A stretch of DNA of 64,000 bases from Campylobacter sp. MIT 12-8780 (GTDB lineage: Bacteria > Campylobacterota > Campylobacteria > Campylobacterales > Campylobacteraceae), in the NCBI RefSeq assembly GCF_006864535.1, contig NZ_QHLL01000004.1, positions 1 to 64,000 on the forward strand. Direction: 5' to 3'. Made by a program: the position numbers and the translations under genes. The notes beneath the pieces are model-generated. The model saw nothing but the letters and a program-made list of their open reading frames with translations. It was not told the DNA's origin and made no database searches. Positions 26,532-36,734 of the stretch are shown here, piece by piece; position 1 is the stretch's first letter; every line of letters starts with the position of its first letter.

Positions 26532-27335
26532 TCAAAACTTGAAATTTTCAGTATTTAAAATACCGCTTGCAAATAAAATCAAAAATAAAATTCCTAAGAT
26601 AATGCGGTAATACCCAAAAGGCACAAAATCAAATTTAGAGATAAATTTAAGAAAAAACTTAATCACAAAAACAGCCACCACAAAAGCTGTGATAAAGCCT
26701 ATAAAAAGAGGCATAAAAGCATTTTGCGCTAAAAGCATTTCATGGTTTTTAAAAATATCATATCCAGCTGCTATAAACATAGTAGGAATGGCAAGCAAAA
26801 AGCTAAACTCAGCTGCTGTTTTTCTATTTAAGCCAAGTAATAAGCCTCCTATTATGCTAGCACCACTTCTTGAGGTGCCAGGAATCATGGCTAAAGATTG
26901 GATTAAGCCTATAAAAAAAGCATGCTTAAAACTTACTTCATCAAGGGTATTGATCGCATAAGTTTTATTTTTATGTGCTTTTTCTATAAAAATAAAGACA
27001 AAACCCCCAAAAATAAGCATAAAAACGACGATAAAAGGATGAAAAAGCGTATCGATAAAAGAAGCTACGCCCAAGCCAATAAGTCCAGTTGGGATAAAAC
27101 CAAAGGCAAGTTTAAGCCAAATTTCAAAACTCCTACTAAGTTTTTGCCAAAAGACAAAAATCACAGCTAAAATAGAACCAAGCTGAATGATGATAAGAAA
27201 AGAACGCCAAAAATCATTTATTTGTATGTTTAAAACGCTAGTAGCAAGGATCATATGTCCTGTTGAACTTACAGGTAAAAACTCTGTTAAACCCTCTACC
27301 ACACCTAAAATAAGAGCATTAAAAATATCTTGCAA
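26532..27335 (-). CDS. uppP: Undecaprenyl-diphosphatase (BacA/UppP)
   Basis: 267-residue polytopic inner-membrane phosphatase that recycles undecaprenyl pyrophosphate for peptidoglycan and glycan synthesis; overproduction confers bacitracin resistance in other species. Signatures are [21 protein letters not shown] at residues 10-30 and the second repeat [17 protein letters not shown], which carry the catalytic Glu/Ser/Arg residues. Placed between the Iam lipoprotein and thrS, all on the same strand. Confidence 0.96.
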   Translation of the reverse strand: MQDIFNALILGVVEGLTEFLPVSSTGHMILATSVLNIQINDFWRSFLIIIQLGSILAVIFVFWQKLSRSFEIWLKLAFGFIPTGLIGLGVASFIDTLFHPFIVVFMLIFGGFVFIFIEKAHKNKTYAINTLDEVSFKHAFFIGLIQSLAMIPGTSRSGASIIGGLLLGLNRKTAAEFSFLLAIPTMFIAAGYDIFKNHEMLLAQNAFMPLFIGFITAFVVAVFVIKFFLKFISKFDFVPFGYYRIILGILFLILFASGILNTENFKF

Positions 27336-27394
27336 ATGCTACCTTTAAAAGAAATTCAAAAAAGGCATTTTACTTAAACTTTTTAAATCAATCA

Positions 27395-28012
27395 TCATTG
27401 TGCCGTTTTTATTTCATTTTCAAGCCAAAAAACAACTTCATTTCCAAGCTGATTTAAGGCTGTGTTAAATGCTTCAATCACAGCATTGATGTTTTGTTCT
27501 TTTATATTGGTTTGAAATTTAAAATGCTTGTGAGCAAGGATTTTATTGTTTTTTGCGTCGATTAAATTAACGCTTAAAGCTGTATTAACAAAGCTTTTAT
27601 CTTTTTCAAAAACCTGCTCAAAATTATGCAATCTGCTTTCTAAAAATAAATCCGCATTTGCTTGGGTATTATAGCTTAAAACAGCCTTAAAAAGTTCGCT
27701 TTGCTCAAGTTTATATGCAAGCAAGGCTTCAAAAGCACTACTTGGCGAGCTTTTAAATATATGTTTAGCATATATACCAAATTCGCCATTTTGAATATAA
27801 GCGATTTCATTGCTCTTAAGATAAAGCAAGGCTTGCACAGCGTTGATTTTAAGCACTTTATTTTGCACGCTAGAAAGCTTTTTCATACTCTCATCGCTTT
27901 GAAGCAAATACACATTTAAAGCAGGCTGGGGCTTAGGACTTAAAGAGCAAGCACTGATGAACAAAAGGCTTATAGATAGTAAAAATATGCTTTTTATCGC
28001 TTTTGCTTTCAT
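27395..28012 (-). CDS. Lipoprotein of the Iam/Mla-type ABC transporter
   Basis: 205 residues. Lipoprotein signal MKAKAIKSIFLLSISLLFISAC (acylated Cys22). The remainder looks like an ABC-transport auxiliary lipoprotein (PqiC/Cj1649-type): it shares a mixed alpha/beta outline (YLLQSDESMKKL ... VLKINAVQALLYLKSNEIAYIQNGEFGIY) with that family. It ends the iamB-iamA-mce-lipoprotein set, one base from the MCE gene, and would anchor the periplasmic lipid path at the outer membrane. Confidence 0.82.
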   Translation of the reverse strand: MKAKAIKSIFLLSISLLFISACSLSPKPQPALNVYLLQSDESMKKLSSVQNKVLKINAVQALLYLKSNEIAYIQNGEFGIYAKHIFKSSPSSAFEALLAYKLEQSELFKAVLSYNTQANADLFLESRLHNFEQVFEKDKSFVNTALSVNLIDAKNNKILAHKHFKFQTNIKEQNINAVIEAFNTALNQLGNEVVFWLENEIKTAQ

Positions 28013-28013
28013 T

Positions 28014-28838
28014 TTATTCTCCTGGGGCTAATTTTTTTTGCGTACTTTTAAAAAGCAAGTCAGAAGGGTTTTGCTCTAAATTTGCACTTAAAGCATTAAG
28101 CCTTATAAGCAAGCTTTCAAGCAAAGCAAGGCTATTATTTAAATTTGAATCAAGATTATTTAAAGCCAAAGAGCCTTTTTGACTAAGTTCAGAAAAATCA
28201 TTTGACGCAAGATACACAGAATCAGCAGCCTTAGCTACTTTTGAAGAAGCTAGGCTTAAATCCCTAAGCGTTTGTGAAAAAAATGCTGAGGCTGAGGCTG
28301 AATTCTTTAAAAGTATGGAGAAATTTTTTATATTTTCATCGCTAAGTATCATTCTTGCACTTTGATTAGTATAATCAAGCAGGTCAAAAAGCTTATCACT
28401 TTGCTTGTCTATGGTTGCTAAAAAGCTTTCTTTGGTTTTAATGATCGCGATATTTTCATCACTTGTTTGAAGCGGCACTGATGTGCTTTCATCACTTTTT
28501 AACTCTATATACTTAAGCCCTGTGATACCTTGAAGTTGCAAGGTTGCATAGGTGCTTTCATAAATGGGCGTATTGGCTTTAACTTTTATGAGTATTTTTA
28601 CCCCTATGCCATTTTGGGCGTCTATGCTTGTATCCTCCACACTACCAACCTCAACCCCAAGCAATCTTACCGGTGCTTTTATACCAAGTCCTGAGATTGA
28701 TTCTTTAGTATAAATTTGATAAAGCTTAAATTCTTCTTTATGTGAAAAACCACTCATAAAGATCAAGACAAATAAGCTTGCAAAAAATACCCCAAAAACA
28801 AAAATTCCTATCCACAAATAATTTGCCCTATTTTCCAT
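28014..28838 (-). CDS. MCE-domain (MlaD-like) periplasmic subunit
   Basis: 274 residues: N-terminal membrane anchor (about 8-30), MCE domain (about 38-120, with GLGIKAPVRLLGVEVGSVEDTSID and LQLQGITGLKYIEL) and a long helical C-terminal stretch. MCE proteins form hexameric rings that pass lipids between membranes. It lies between the ATPase and lipoprotein genes. Equivalent to C. jejuni Cj1648. Confidence 0.9.
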   Translation of the reverse strand: MENRANYLWIGIFVFGVFFASLFVLIFMSGFSHKEEFKLYQIYTKESISGLGIKAPVRLLGVEVGSVEDTSIDAQNGIGVKILIKVKANTPIYESTYATLQLQGITGLKYIELKSDESTSVPLQTSDENIAIIKTKESFLATIDKQSDKLFDLLDYTNQSARMILSDENIKNFSILLKNSASASAFFSQTLRDLSLASSKVAKAADSVYLASNDFSELSQKGSLALNNLDSNLNNSLALLESLLIRLNALSANLEQNPSDLLFKSTQKKLAPGE

Positions 28839-28841
28839 ACC

Positions 28842-29570
28842 CTACCCCATAAATCTTTTATACAAAGCCTCATCTTGAGCTAAAAGCTCACTTTGAGTGC
28901 CAAGAAAAGCCACTTTTTTATCCTTTAAGATCAAAAAGCGATCCAAAACATTTTTCATAGTTTCTTCATCATGTGTAACCATAACAATGCTAAGTTTAAA
29001 GCCTCGTTTAAGACTTAAAACAAGTTCATCAAATTCCCTTGAGCTATGCGGATCAAGCCCAGAACTTGGCTCATCTAAAAACAAAAGCTTAGAATCAAGT
29101 GCTAATGCCCTAGCAATAGCCACCCTTTTTACCATACCTCCACTAAGCTCGCTTGGAAAAAGCGTAGCCACACTCTCATCAAGCCCAGCCATTTTAAGCT
29201 TCATAAAAACAAGCTCTTTGATAGAGCTTGGGCTTAATTTGGTGTATTCTTTTAAAGGTAAGGCTATATTTTCAAAAACATTAAAAAAACTAAAAAGTGC
29301 GCCAAATTGAAACACCACTCCCCAATTTTGCCTCAAAAAAGCAGCGTCTTTTTCACTAATATTACTTAGTTTCTTACCAAAAATTTCATACTCCCCACCA
29401 TCAAAATGCTCAAGCATCAACATTTGCTTTAAAAGCACTGATTTTCCGCTTCCAGAACCACCTAAAATACCAAAAATTTCATTTTCTTTTACCTCAAAAC
29501 TCACCCCATCATGAATGCATTTTTTACCAAAGTTAGTGATGATATTTGAAGCCTTAATCACAGCTTTCAT
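28842..29570 (-). CDS. iamA: ABC transporter ATP-binding protein (MlaF-like, IamA)
   Basis: 242-residue ATPase: Walker A GGSGSGKSVLLKQ (about 35-47), Q-loop VVFQFGALFSFF, signature LSGGMVKRVAIARALA, Walker B LLFLDEPSSGLDPHSS and switch His in VTHDEE. Residues match the MlaF subgroup (FQFGALF). Drives retrograde phospholipid movement in related systems. Overlaps iamB by one base. The iam (invasion-associated marker) name comes from C. jejuni; a direct role in invasion is not shown by sequence. Confidence 0.94.
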   Translation of the reverse strand: MKAVIKASNIITNFGKKCIHDGVSFEVKENEIFGILGGSGSGKSVLLKQMLMLEHFDGGEYEIFGKKLSNISEKDAAFLRQNWGVVFQFGALFSFFNVFENIALPLKEYTKLSPSSIKELVFMKLKMAGLDESVATLFPSELSGGMVKRVAIARALALDSKLLFLDEPSSGLDPHSSREFDELVLSLKRGFKLSIVMVTHDEETMKNVLDRFLILKDKKVAFLGTQSELLAQDEALYKRFMG

Positions 29571-30667
29571 TAAATACCTGCCTGAGTTAAAAAAACAGAA
29601 AAAATCGCATCAAAAGCAATCACCCAAAAAATCGCATTTACAACGCTTTTTGTCGTGTAAATTCCTATGCTTTCTGTGGTATTTTTTACTTCAAAGCCAC
29701 GAAAACAAGCAATAAGTGCGATTAAAAAGCCAAACATAGGAGCTTTAGCTACACCTATAATGATATGCTTGAGCTCTACAGCTTCTTTAAAACGGCGGAT
29801 AAACTCTACATAATTAATGCCTAAATTTAAATCCGCTATCACCATGCCCCCAAGTATGCTCACAAAATCAGCCACGATGACGATTAAAGGCATAGCTAAG
29901 GTTAAGGCTACAACGCGTGGTAAAATGATAAAGCGAGCTGAGTCAAAGCCCATAGTATTCATAGCATTAATCTCATCAGTGATTTTCATCACCCCAATTT
30001 GGGCTGTATAAGAGCTTGCTGATCTACCAGCTATAACAATGGCTGCGATTAAAGGGGCGATTTCTCTTGTAGCTGAAATTCCTACTAAATCAACGATAAA
30101 GATATTTGCCCCAAATTGAGCGAGTTGATATGCTGCTTGATAAGCTAATACCACGCCTACAAGCAAAGAACTTAAAGCAATGATACCCAAAGCCCTTAAA
30201 GCACTATGTTCTATATGATATAAAAAGGCGATGAAACGAAATTCATGGGGGCGACGCAAGCAATGAAAAAAGCTTGCAAAAACCATACCTGTAAAAATGA
30301 TAAAACGTTTAATCGCTTGTAAATTTGCTACGCTTTTCTTACCAAGCAAAACCAAAAAATCATCATACTCAAAGCCTTTTTTTTCTAAAGGTAAATCCTG
30401 AGTATAATTTTTCTCACAAAGCCTAAACAAATCAAGAGTGGCTTCATTTAAATTTATCCTTGAAAAAGCGATATTGCTTGCCTTAAGCTCATTTTCTAAA
30501 GCTAAAAAAAAGCAAATGCCAGCTGTATCTATGCGAACAAGGGCGAAGAAATCAAACACTACACTTTTAGCATCTTTTTGAATTTGCACGGAGTTTTTTA
30601 GGCTCATTAAAGTGTCTTTATCCCACACTCCAGTGATTTGAATTCTTTGCTCTTTAAGCTTATTCAT
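29570..30667 (-). CDS. iamB: MlaE-like permease with fused STAS domain (IamB)
   Basis: 365 residues: an N-terminal STAS-like domain (about 1-95; in E. coli Mla this is a separate protein, MlaB) followed by the MlaE permease fold (about 110-360) with signature FGANIFIVDLVGISATREIAPLIAAIVIAGRSASSYTAQIGVMKITDEINAM. The built-in STAS domain explains why no mlaB gene is needed. Overlaps tkt by 4 bases upstream and iamA downstream. Confidence 0.93.
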   Translation of the reverse strand: MNKLKEQRIQITGVWDKDTLMSLKNSVQIQKDAKSVVFDFFALVRIDTAGICFFLALENELKASNIAFSRINLNEATLDLFRLCEKNYTQDLPLEKKGFEYDDFLVLLGKKSVANLQAIKRFIIFTGMVFASFFHCLRRPHEFRFIAFLYHIEHSALRALGIIALSSLLVGVVLAYQAAYQLAQFGANIFIVDLVGISATREIAPLIAAIVIAGRSASSYTAQIGVMKITDEINAMNTMGFDSARFIILPRVVALTLAMPLIVIVADFVSILGGMVIADLNLGINYVEFIRRFKEAVELKHIIIGVAKAPMFGFLIALIACFRGFEVKNTTESIGIYTTKSVVNAIFWVIAFDAIFSVFLTQAGI

Positions 30668-32562
30668 CGCTTCAGCACAAACTCACATAGCTTATTTGGC
30701 TCAAAACCAAAGTATGCAAACACATCTTTATCTTTGCCACTTTCACCAAAACTTTCTATACCAAAAACCCTATCACAAAATTTATAAAGCTCATTTGAAT
30801 GAGCGGCTTCAACGCCGATAACCTCGCCTTTTAAAAGCCTTTCTTGATAGCTTTTATCCTGCTTTTCAAAAAGTTCATAACAAGGCATAGAAACAACATT
30901 AACTCGCTCGCCCTTATTTTCTAAAAGCTTAGCTGTTTGCAAACAAAGACTTACTTCACTTCCACTTGCTAGAAGGGTTATGCTAGCATTATCAGCCTCT
31001 TTAAGCAAATACGCTCCATTTTTTACATCCCCAAAAACACCCTCATTTAAAGCCTCAAGTTTTTGACGACTTAAAATGAAGGCACAAGGTAAATCCTGAG
31101 CTAAAGCAAAGATCCAAGCCTTAACATTTTCAACCCCATCAGCTGGACGAAAGGTTAAGAAATTTGGCATGGCTCTAAAGGTGCTAAGTTGTTCTATAGG
31201 CTGGTGCGTTGGTCCATCTTCTCCAACTCCTATACTATCGTGCGTAAAGATAAAATAATGCCTTAATTTCATCAAAGCACTCAGCCTTGCAGCTGGTTTT
31301 AAATACTCACTAAAGATAAAAAAAGTTGCTGAAAAAGGCACAAAAAGCCCATATCTTGCAAAGGCATTATTGATCGCTGCCATAGCATGCTCTCTTATGC
31401 CAAAATGAATGTTTTTTCCTTCTATAAAATCCCCCATGCCTTTAAGCTCGGTTTTATTACTTGGAGCTAAATCAGCTGAACCTCCCAAAAAGCCTTCTAT
31501 CTTAGCAGCAATGGCATTTAAAATTTCGCCATTACTATCTCTTGTAGCTACGCTTTTACCCTTAAAATCTGGATACGCAACTTCATTAAAATTTGGCTTT
31601 AAAAGCCTTTCAAGTAAGTCTTTTTTGCCTGATTTTTCAAGCAGACTTTGCCATTTTGCCTCCTCTAAATCCCCAAGCTCTAAGCCTGCACTAAAAGCAA
31701 ATTTCACCTCTTGACTGATAAAAAAATCTTGATTTTCATCAAAATGAGCTTTTGCTTTTGCTCTTTTGATAAGCTCAGCTCCTAAAGGTGCGCCGTGGCT
31801 GTGGTGTGAGCCTTCAAGCTCTAGAGCACCTTTGGCGATTGTGGTTTTTGCGATGATTAAGCTTGGCTTTTTGCTGAGTTTTGCAAGCTCTATGGCGTTA
31901 TTTATCGCATCAAAATCATGTCCATCAATCTCCTCAACGCTAAAACCTTGTGCTTCAAATCTCATTTTAACATTTTCATTAAAGGCTAAGCTTACATCGC
32001 CTTCTATTGAAATGGCGTTGCTATCATAGATCAAGATGAGATTATCAAGCTTATGAAGTCCAGCTAAAGAACAAGCCTCATAACTAATGCCCTCTTCTAA
32101 GTCCCCATCTCCACAAAAACAATACACCTTATGATTGATAAGCTCGCTACCAAGTAAGCTTTGAGCCTTTTTAGCCGCCATAGCAAAACCTACTGCATTT
32201 GCTACGCCTTGTCCTAAAGGACCTGTGGCTATTTCTACCCCACAAGTGCTGATCTCTGGGTGTCCCGGAGTTTTTGAATGCAATTGGCGGAAATTCTTAA
32301 GCTCATCTAAACTTAAATCATAACCACTAAGGTGTAAAAAGCTATAAAGCAAGGCTGAGGCATGTCCGCCTGAAAACACAAGACGGTCGCGGTTAAGCCA
32401 GCTTGGGTTTTTAGGATTGTGTTTTAAATGAAAGCTTAAGATAGTAAGTATATCAGCTAGTCCCAAAGGTGCGCCCGGGTGTCCTGAATTTGCCTTTTGC
32501 ACCATATCAGCGCTTAAAAATCTTAAAGTATCAGCTTGTTTTTGAAGTAAATCAAAATTCAT
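30664..32562 (-). CDS. tkt: Transketolase
   Basis: 632-residue thiamine-diphosphate enzyme of the non-oxidative pentose phosphate pathway. The ThDP motif is GDGDLEEGISYEACSLAGLHKLDNLILIYDSN (about 148-180); the pyrimidine domain carries SLDLAPS-like GGSADLAPSNKTEL and the conserved HDSIGVGEDGPTHQPIEQL. Full length. In Campylobacter, which lacks a complete Embden-Meyerhof route, it mainly makes pentoses and erythrose-4-phosphate. Confidence 0.98.
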   Translation of the reverse strand: MNFDLLQKQADTLRFLSADMVQKANSGHPGAPLGLADILTILSFHLKHNPKNPSWLNRDRLVFSGGHASALLYSFLHLSGYDLSLDELKNFRQLHSKTPGHPEISTCGVEIATGPLGQGVANAVGFAMAAKKAQSLLGSELINHKVYCFCGDGDLEEGISYEACSLAGLHKLDNLILIYDSNAISIEGDVSLAFNENVKMRFEAQGFSVEEIDGHDFDAINNAIELAKLSKKPSLIIAKTTIAKGALELEGSHHSHGAPLGAELIKRAKAKAHFDENQDFFISQEVKFAFSAGLELGDLEEAKWQSLLEKSGKKDLLERLLKPNFNEVAYPDFKGKSVATRDSNGEILNAIAAKIEGFLGGSADLAPSNKTELKGMGDFIEGKNIHFGIREHAMAAINNAFARYGLFVPFSATFFIFSEYLKPAARLSALMKLRHYFIFTHDSIGVGEDGPTHQPIEQLSTFRAMPNFLTFRPADGVENVKAWIFALAQDLPCAFILSRQKLEALNEGVFGDVKNGAYLLKEADNASITLLASGSEVSLCLQTAKLLENKGERVNVVSMPCYELFEKQDKSYQERLLKGEVIGVEAAHSNELYKFCDRVFGIESFGESGKDKDVFAYFGFEPNKLCEFVLKR

Positions 32563-32580
32563 TTTTATTCCTTTTTAAAT

Positions 32581-33432
32581 TTAAAGATAGGTTCGCACCA
32601 GTGTTTTTAGGCTTAAAGCTAAGTTTTTATCTAGTGTATCAAAGGCTTTAAGGCATTTTGCATTTAAATCCTCTTTTGCCTTTAAAGCCCCCTCAAGTGA
32701 GAGTAAATTCACAAAAGAGTTTTTGTGAGCATCATGTTTTGTTGGCTTTCCAGCAAGCTCTTTGGTGCTTGTTGCATCAAGTATATCATCATTGATCTGA
32801 AATAAAAGCCCTAGATCAAGTCCTAGTTTATAAAGCTCTTCGCATTCTTTAGTATTAAATTTACAAATCAAAGCCCCCATTTGAAGACTTGCTGCTATAA
32901 GTTTTGCGGTTTTGTGTATATGTAAAAACTCAAGCTCTTTTAAATCAAGCTTTTTATCCTCAAAAAAGCAATCCATAGCCTGCCCTATAACCATACCTTT
33001 AAGCCCAGCATTTAAAGCCAAACTCTTAACGAGCTTTATTATAAGCTCAGCTTCAAACTCAGCCTCACTTAAAAGTAAAAAAGCCTCAGTATTTAAAGCA
33101 TCGCCTACTAAAATCGCTGTAGTTTCATCATAAGTCTTATGTAAAGTTGGCTCGCCTCGCCTAAAATCAGCATTATCCATAGCCGGTAAATCATCATGAA
33201 TAAGCGAATAAGTATGGATAAGCTCTATAGCTAAAGCCACTTTTAAAGCCTTTTCAAGCAAGATAGGCTCTTTTACACTCACCACATTTAAAAGAAGTTG
33301 GGCTCTAAAATGCTTTCCTCCAGCTTTTAGCATTTTAGCTAAGGCTTCATTAAAAAAAGGGTGAAAACTTTGCACTTGGGGCAAATTTGCATTCAAATAT
33401 GCTTTAAAAAGCCCCAAAATATCATGCTTCAC
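32581..33432 (-). CDS. ispA: Polyprenyl (farnesyl/geranyl) diphosphate synthase
   Basis: 283-residue trans-prenyltransferase making farnesyl diphosphate for undecaprenol and quinones. First Asp-rich motif DDLPAMD in HDDLPAMDNADFRRGEPTLHKTY, second DDILD in FQINDDILDATSTKELAGKPTKHDAHKNSF. The residue pattern fits short-chain (IspA) products. Overlaps the PDZ gene by 4 bases. Confidence 0.95.
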   Translation of the reverse strand: MKHDILGLFKAYLNANLPQVQSFHPFFNEALAKMLKAGGKHFRAQLLLNVVSVKEPILLEKALKVALAIELIHTYSLIHDDLPAMDNADFRRGEPTLHKTYDETTAILVGDALNTEAFLLLSEAEFEAELIIKLVKSLALNAGLKGMVIGQAMDCFFEDKKLDLKELEFLHIHKTAKLIAASLQMGALICKFNTKECEELYKLGLDLGLLFQINDDILDATSTKELAGKPTKHDAHKNSFVNLLSLEGALKAKEDLNAKCLKAFDTLDKNLALSLKTLVRTYL

Positions 33433-34556
33433 TTAGTAAGCCTTATAAAAAACTGAAACATTCCATCGCCTATTGGATTGGAGTTTTGCTCTTGTATAGG
33501 TAAATTTTTGCTCGCTCTTGATATAAGTATATTCAGCTCATTGCTTGCATTAAAAGCTCTTTGCAGATCATCTTGAGAATTGATGATTTGATTATTTACC
33601 CTTAAAATTTTATCGCCAACCAAAAAGCCAGCTGTACTTGCTTTGCTTCTTGGCTCTACTCTTACAATGTTTAAGGCTCTATTTACGCTTAAGCCTAAAT
33701 TTGAAGTAAAAAGTGCTCTAGCAGCAGCTGCAGCTGCTTGTCTTTGACGCACATTTGGATCAAGAGCTGCACTCATCGCCCTTGCACTTGAACTTAGAGT
33801 GCTTAAGTCTTTATTAAAAACTTCAGTTGAGATATTTAAGTCTTGATTATCTCTTAGCACTCTAAAATACAGCGTCGCACCACGATCGGCAAAGAGAATT
33901 TTTTCATTCAGCTTGCGTATATCATTGGCTGCTTCTCCATCAAGGCTTACAACCTCATCATTGACAAGAAATTGTCCGCTTTTTCGCACATTTTGCACAT
34001 AAATTTTATTATCTCTAAAAGCAAAGTCAACACCCACATCGCCCCAATATACATCATTGTATTTTGCAAAATGATCTAAATAACGATTACCTATAAAAGA
34101 ACCATCACTTAAACTAATACCAAGCATAGAACAACAAGGCGTATTAAGCTGTCCTACCTTAGTTGCAAAATCAAGCTGATCTCTTTCATCTAAATTTTGA
34201 GCTAAGTATTTTAAATGCCCTATATAAGGAGTTTTATCATCAATTATACCCACCCAATCATTACGAGTGAGGTTTTGCTCATCATATCTTTTAGTAGGAA
34301 ATAAGCTAAAATCAGTCCTTACAAGGTATAAATTTAAAAAAGGATCGTATTTGACATAGCGATTGAGTTTTTTGCCATTTGCTGGTAAAACAGCGAGTAA
34401 ATTTTCACTTAAAGCAAAGGCTTGCAAGCCCTCATACACTAAAACACTGGCTTTATTTTTGACAAAGCACGCTGCAAAGTCTTCAAATTTAGGACGCTCA
34501 ACCCCAAACACAAAAGATATACTTACAAAAAACAATAAAAGGTATTTTTTCATCAC
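33429..34556 (-). CDS. Periplasmic PDZ-domain protein
   Basis: 375 residues with a Sec signal (MMKKYLLLFFVSISFVFGVE; the second Met may be the start). Two PDZ-type modules are suggested: a degenerate one near 195-245 (SGQFLVNDEVVSLDGEAANDIRKLNEKI) and a clear one near 285-345 (SKASTAGFLVGDKILRVNNQIINSQDDLQRA). It has no serine-protease triad, so it is an adaptor rather than an HtrA protease. C. jejuni Cj1643 occupies the same place. Function unknown. Overlaps ispA and the YbaB-family gene. Confidence 0.78.
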   Translation of the reverse strand: MMKKYLLLFFVSISFVFGVERPKFEDFAACFVKNKASVLVYEGLQAFALSENLLAVLPANGKKLNRYVKYDPFLNLYLVRTDFSLFPTKRYDEQNLTRNDWVGIIDDKTPYIGHLKYLAQNLDERDQLDFATKVGQLNTPCCSMLGISLSDGSFIGNRYLDHFAKYNDVYWGDVGVDFAFRDNKIYVQNVRKSGQFLVNDEVVSLDGEAANDIRKLNEKILFADRGATLYFRVLRDNQDLNISTEVFNKDLSTLSSSARAMSAALDPNVRQRQAAAAAARALFTSNLGLSVNRALNIVRVEPRSKASTAGFLVGDKILRVNNQIINSQDDLQRAFNASNELNILISRASKNLPIQEQNSNPIGDGMFQFFIRLTK

Positions 34557-34852
34557 CTAAATCCTCCTAAAATATCTCCAGCCAAGCTTTGTCTGCTTTG
34601 ATTCACCATGGCAAGAGCATCATTTATAGCTGAAATGAGTAAAATTTGCAAAGACTCTTTATCCTCAAGCAAACTTTCATCAATGCTTACATCGATGATC
34701 TCGCCTTTGCCATTTGCACTTATTTTTACCAAACCACCGCCACTTTTAGCACTAAATTCTTTCTTGCTTAATTCTTCTTCAAATTCCTTAGCCTTTGCTT
34801 CTGCATTTTTAAGCAATTCGCCAACCTTAGAAAAATCCATATTTTCAAACAT
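34553..34852 (-). CDS. YbaB/EbfC-family nucleoid-associated protein
   Basis: 99-residue small DNA-binding protein of the YbaB/EbfC family, which forms 'tweezer' dimers. The conserved core GGLVKISANGKGEIIDVSIDESLLEDKESLQILLISAINDAL is clear; the C-terminus ends LAGDILGGFR. Here it lies among cell-wall and isoprenoid genes rather than next to recR as in many bacteria. 4-base overlap with the PDZ gene. Confidence 0.93.
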   Translation of the reverse strand: MFENMDFSKVGELLKNAEAKAKEFEEELSKKEFSAKSGGGLVKISANGKGEIIDVSIDESLLEDKESLQILLISAINDALAMVNQSRQSLAGDILGGFR

Positions 34853-34911
34853 ATATTTCCTTAAATTTTTAAGTAATTTTAGCTAAATTTTGATTATAAA
34901 TCATTTTTTTA

Positions 34912-36195
34912 TCATTTTTTTAAAAGCTCTTGCACCACTTCTTTGTCGCTAAATGGGTATTTTACGCCTTTAATTTCTTGATAATTCTCATCGCCTTTTC
35001 CCAAAATCACAACAAAATCGTCTTTAGTTTGTAATTTTAAAGCTTTTTCAATGGCTTTTTTTCTATCCACTTCAATAAAAACATTTTGCATATGCTCTTT
35101 GATACCACTTTGAATATCCTTGATGATAGCCATAGGCTCTTCACTACGCGGATTATCACTTGTAATGATAAGTGTTTTAGCGTATTTTAAAGCACAGCGA
35201 GCCATTAAGGGGCGTTTGCTTTTATCACGATCCCCTCCTGCTCCAAAGACTACGATTAAAGGCTTGTAATTTAAAGCCTCTAAAACTTTTTCTATGCCAT
35301 CTGGAGTATGAGCAAAATCAACGATGACACCACAAGCTACACTTTCTATCCTGCCCTCAACACCCTTAAATTCGCTCACAGCTTGTTCTAAAGCCTTTAT
35401 ATCACATTTTGTAAGTTTAAGCACACAAGCAAGTGCTGCAAGGAGATTGTATAGATTAAAAAGCCCTACAAGAGGAGAATGAAAACTTAGCTCCTTATCT
35501 TTACACACAAGTTTTGCACTAATGCCCTTGCTTAAATCATAGCTTATGATCTTATAATCAGCCTCATTTTCAACCGCATAAGTAAAGGCGTTTTTGGGGT
35601 TATATTGTATAGCTAAAGCGTCTTTATTGATGAATTTCAAGCTTTTTTCATCTGTAAAAAAGCTTTCTTTTGCTTCTTGATAGGCTTTAAAACTCTTGTG
35701 AAAATCTAAATGATCTTGGCTTAAATTAGTAAAAATTTTAGCTGCAAATTCAAGGCTTTCTATACGGTTTTGTACCAAAGCATGAGAACTGACTTCCATG
35801 ATAAAAAACTCACATTTAGCCTTGCTCGCCTGATAAAGATAAGACAAGGTTTTTAAAATCGGCGAGGTCGTTAAGCCTTTTTCATCAACCAAAACTCCAT
35901 TTAAAAACGCCCCTCTTGTGCCACATAAAAAGACTTTAAAGCCAAGTTTTTGCAAGAAAAAAGCTATCATATTTGCCGTGCTTGTTTTGCCATTTGTGCC
36001 TGTTATCCCAATAAGTTTGATATTTTCGTCTATGTTTAAAAGTTTTTTGCATTCTAAGGGCGTGATAATCTTTAGTTTTTTTTCCTCAGCTTGCCTTATA
36101 AAGCTTTCATTTTGAGCTGTTTTAAGCCAAAAATCATTTGCTTCACATTCTAGGGTGTTATCGCTTATAAAGCCTTGCTCGCAGTGAATTTTCAT
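34912..36195 (-). CDS. murE: UDP-MurNAc-tripeptide synthetase (adds meso-diaminopimelate)
   Basis: 427-residue Mur ligase adding the third amino acid to the peptidoglycan stem peptide. ATP loop [15 protein letters not shown] near 63; DNPR specificity motif in [10 protein letters not shown], the residues that mark meso-DAP users. Shorter than the roughly 495-residue E. coli enzyme because the N-terminal UDP-binding domain is abbreviated, as is usual in this group. Overlaps the upstream gene by 4 bases. Confidence 0.96.
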   Translation of the reverse strand: MKIHCEQGFISDNTLECEANDFWLKTAQNESFIRQAEEKKLKIITPLECKKLLNIDENIKLIGITGTNGKTSTANMIAFFLQKLGFKVFLCGTRGAFLNGVLVDEKGLTTSPILKTLSYLYQASKAKCEFFIMEVSSHALVQNRIESLEFAAKIFTNLSQDHLDFHKSFKAYQEAKESFFTDEKSLKFINKDALAIQYNPKNAFTYAVENEADYKIISYDLSKGISAKLVCKDKELSFHSPLVGLFNLYNLLAALACVLKLTKCDIKALEQAVSEFKGVEGRIESVACGVIVDFAHTPDGIEKVLEALNYKPLIVVFGAGGDRDKSKRPLMARCALKYAKTLIITSDNPRSEEPMAIIKDIQSGIKEHMQNVFIEVDRKKAIEKALKLQTKDDFVVILGKGDENYQEIKGVKYPFSDKEVVQELLKK

Positions 36196-36734
36196 TTTTT
36201 GCTTTCTAAAAGGCGAACTTTGAGCCTTTCAAATTTTTGATTTCCACTAAAAATCGTGCTTGTATTTTCAAGATAATTAAGCATTACTTCTTCATAGCCA
36301 TTATCAAGTAATTTTTCTAAAAAGTCTAAAAAATCATTTTTATCGCTAATGATAAGTTTGTTCGCAAAGATCACATTTTCAAAGCTTTGCTTAAAACCAA
36401 GCTCTTTTTCACTTTCTAAAAAGTCCTTATAACTTAGAGCTTTGTTTTCATCATCTTTAAGATTTTTAGCCAAATTTGATCTTGATTCACTGACATTTAA
36501 AAGCTTTTCCATATCCTTGACTATGCTTGCGTGTTTATAATGCTTTAAATAAAACTCAAAAAGCAAAACCGCTTCTTCATAGCTTGTTAAAGCAAGCGTG
36601 CAAAGGCTAATAAAGACTAAAAGCTTTTGATTTTTGCGTTTTTCATATGCAAGGGCAAAAAAAAGCTTGGCATTATGAAAGTCATTTTCTCTAAATGCTT
36701 TTATACCAAGTGCTTTATAGCTTTGCGAACTCAT
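36192..36734 (-). CDS. Hypothetical helical-repeat protein
   Basis: 180 residues, soluble and helix-rich, with a TPR-like opening ([44 protein letters not shown]). I do not recognise a precise family; C. jejuni has an equivalent of unknown function (Cj1640) between murE and the NifU-like gene. I take ATG 36734 with GGTGG upstream, rather than the ATG four codons earlier. Its start lies within the last codons of the NifU-like gene (20-base overlap). Confidence 0.75.
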   Translation of the reverse strand: MSSQSYKALGIKAFRENDFHNAKLFFALAYEKRKNQKLLVFISLCTLALTSYEEAVLLFEFYLKHYKHASIVKDMEKLLNVSESRSNLAKNLKDDENKALSYKDFLESEKELGFKQSFENVIFANKLIISDKNDFLDFLEKLLDNGYEEVMLNYLENTSTIFSGNQKFERLKVRLLESKK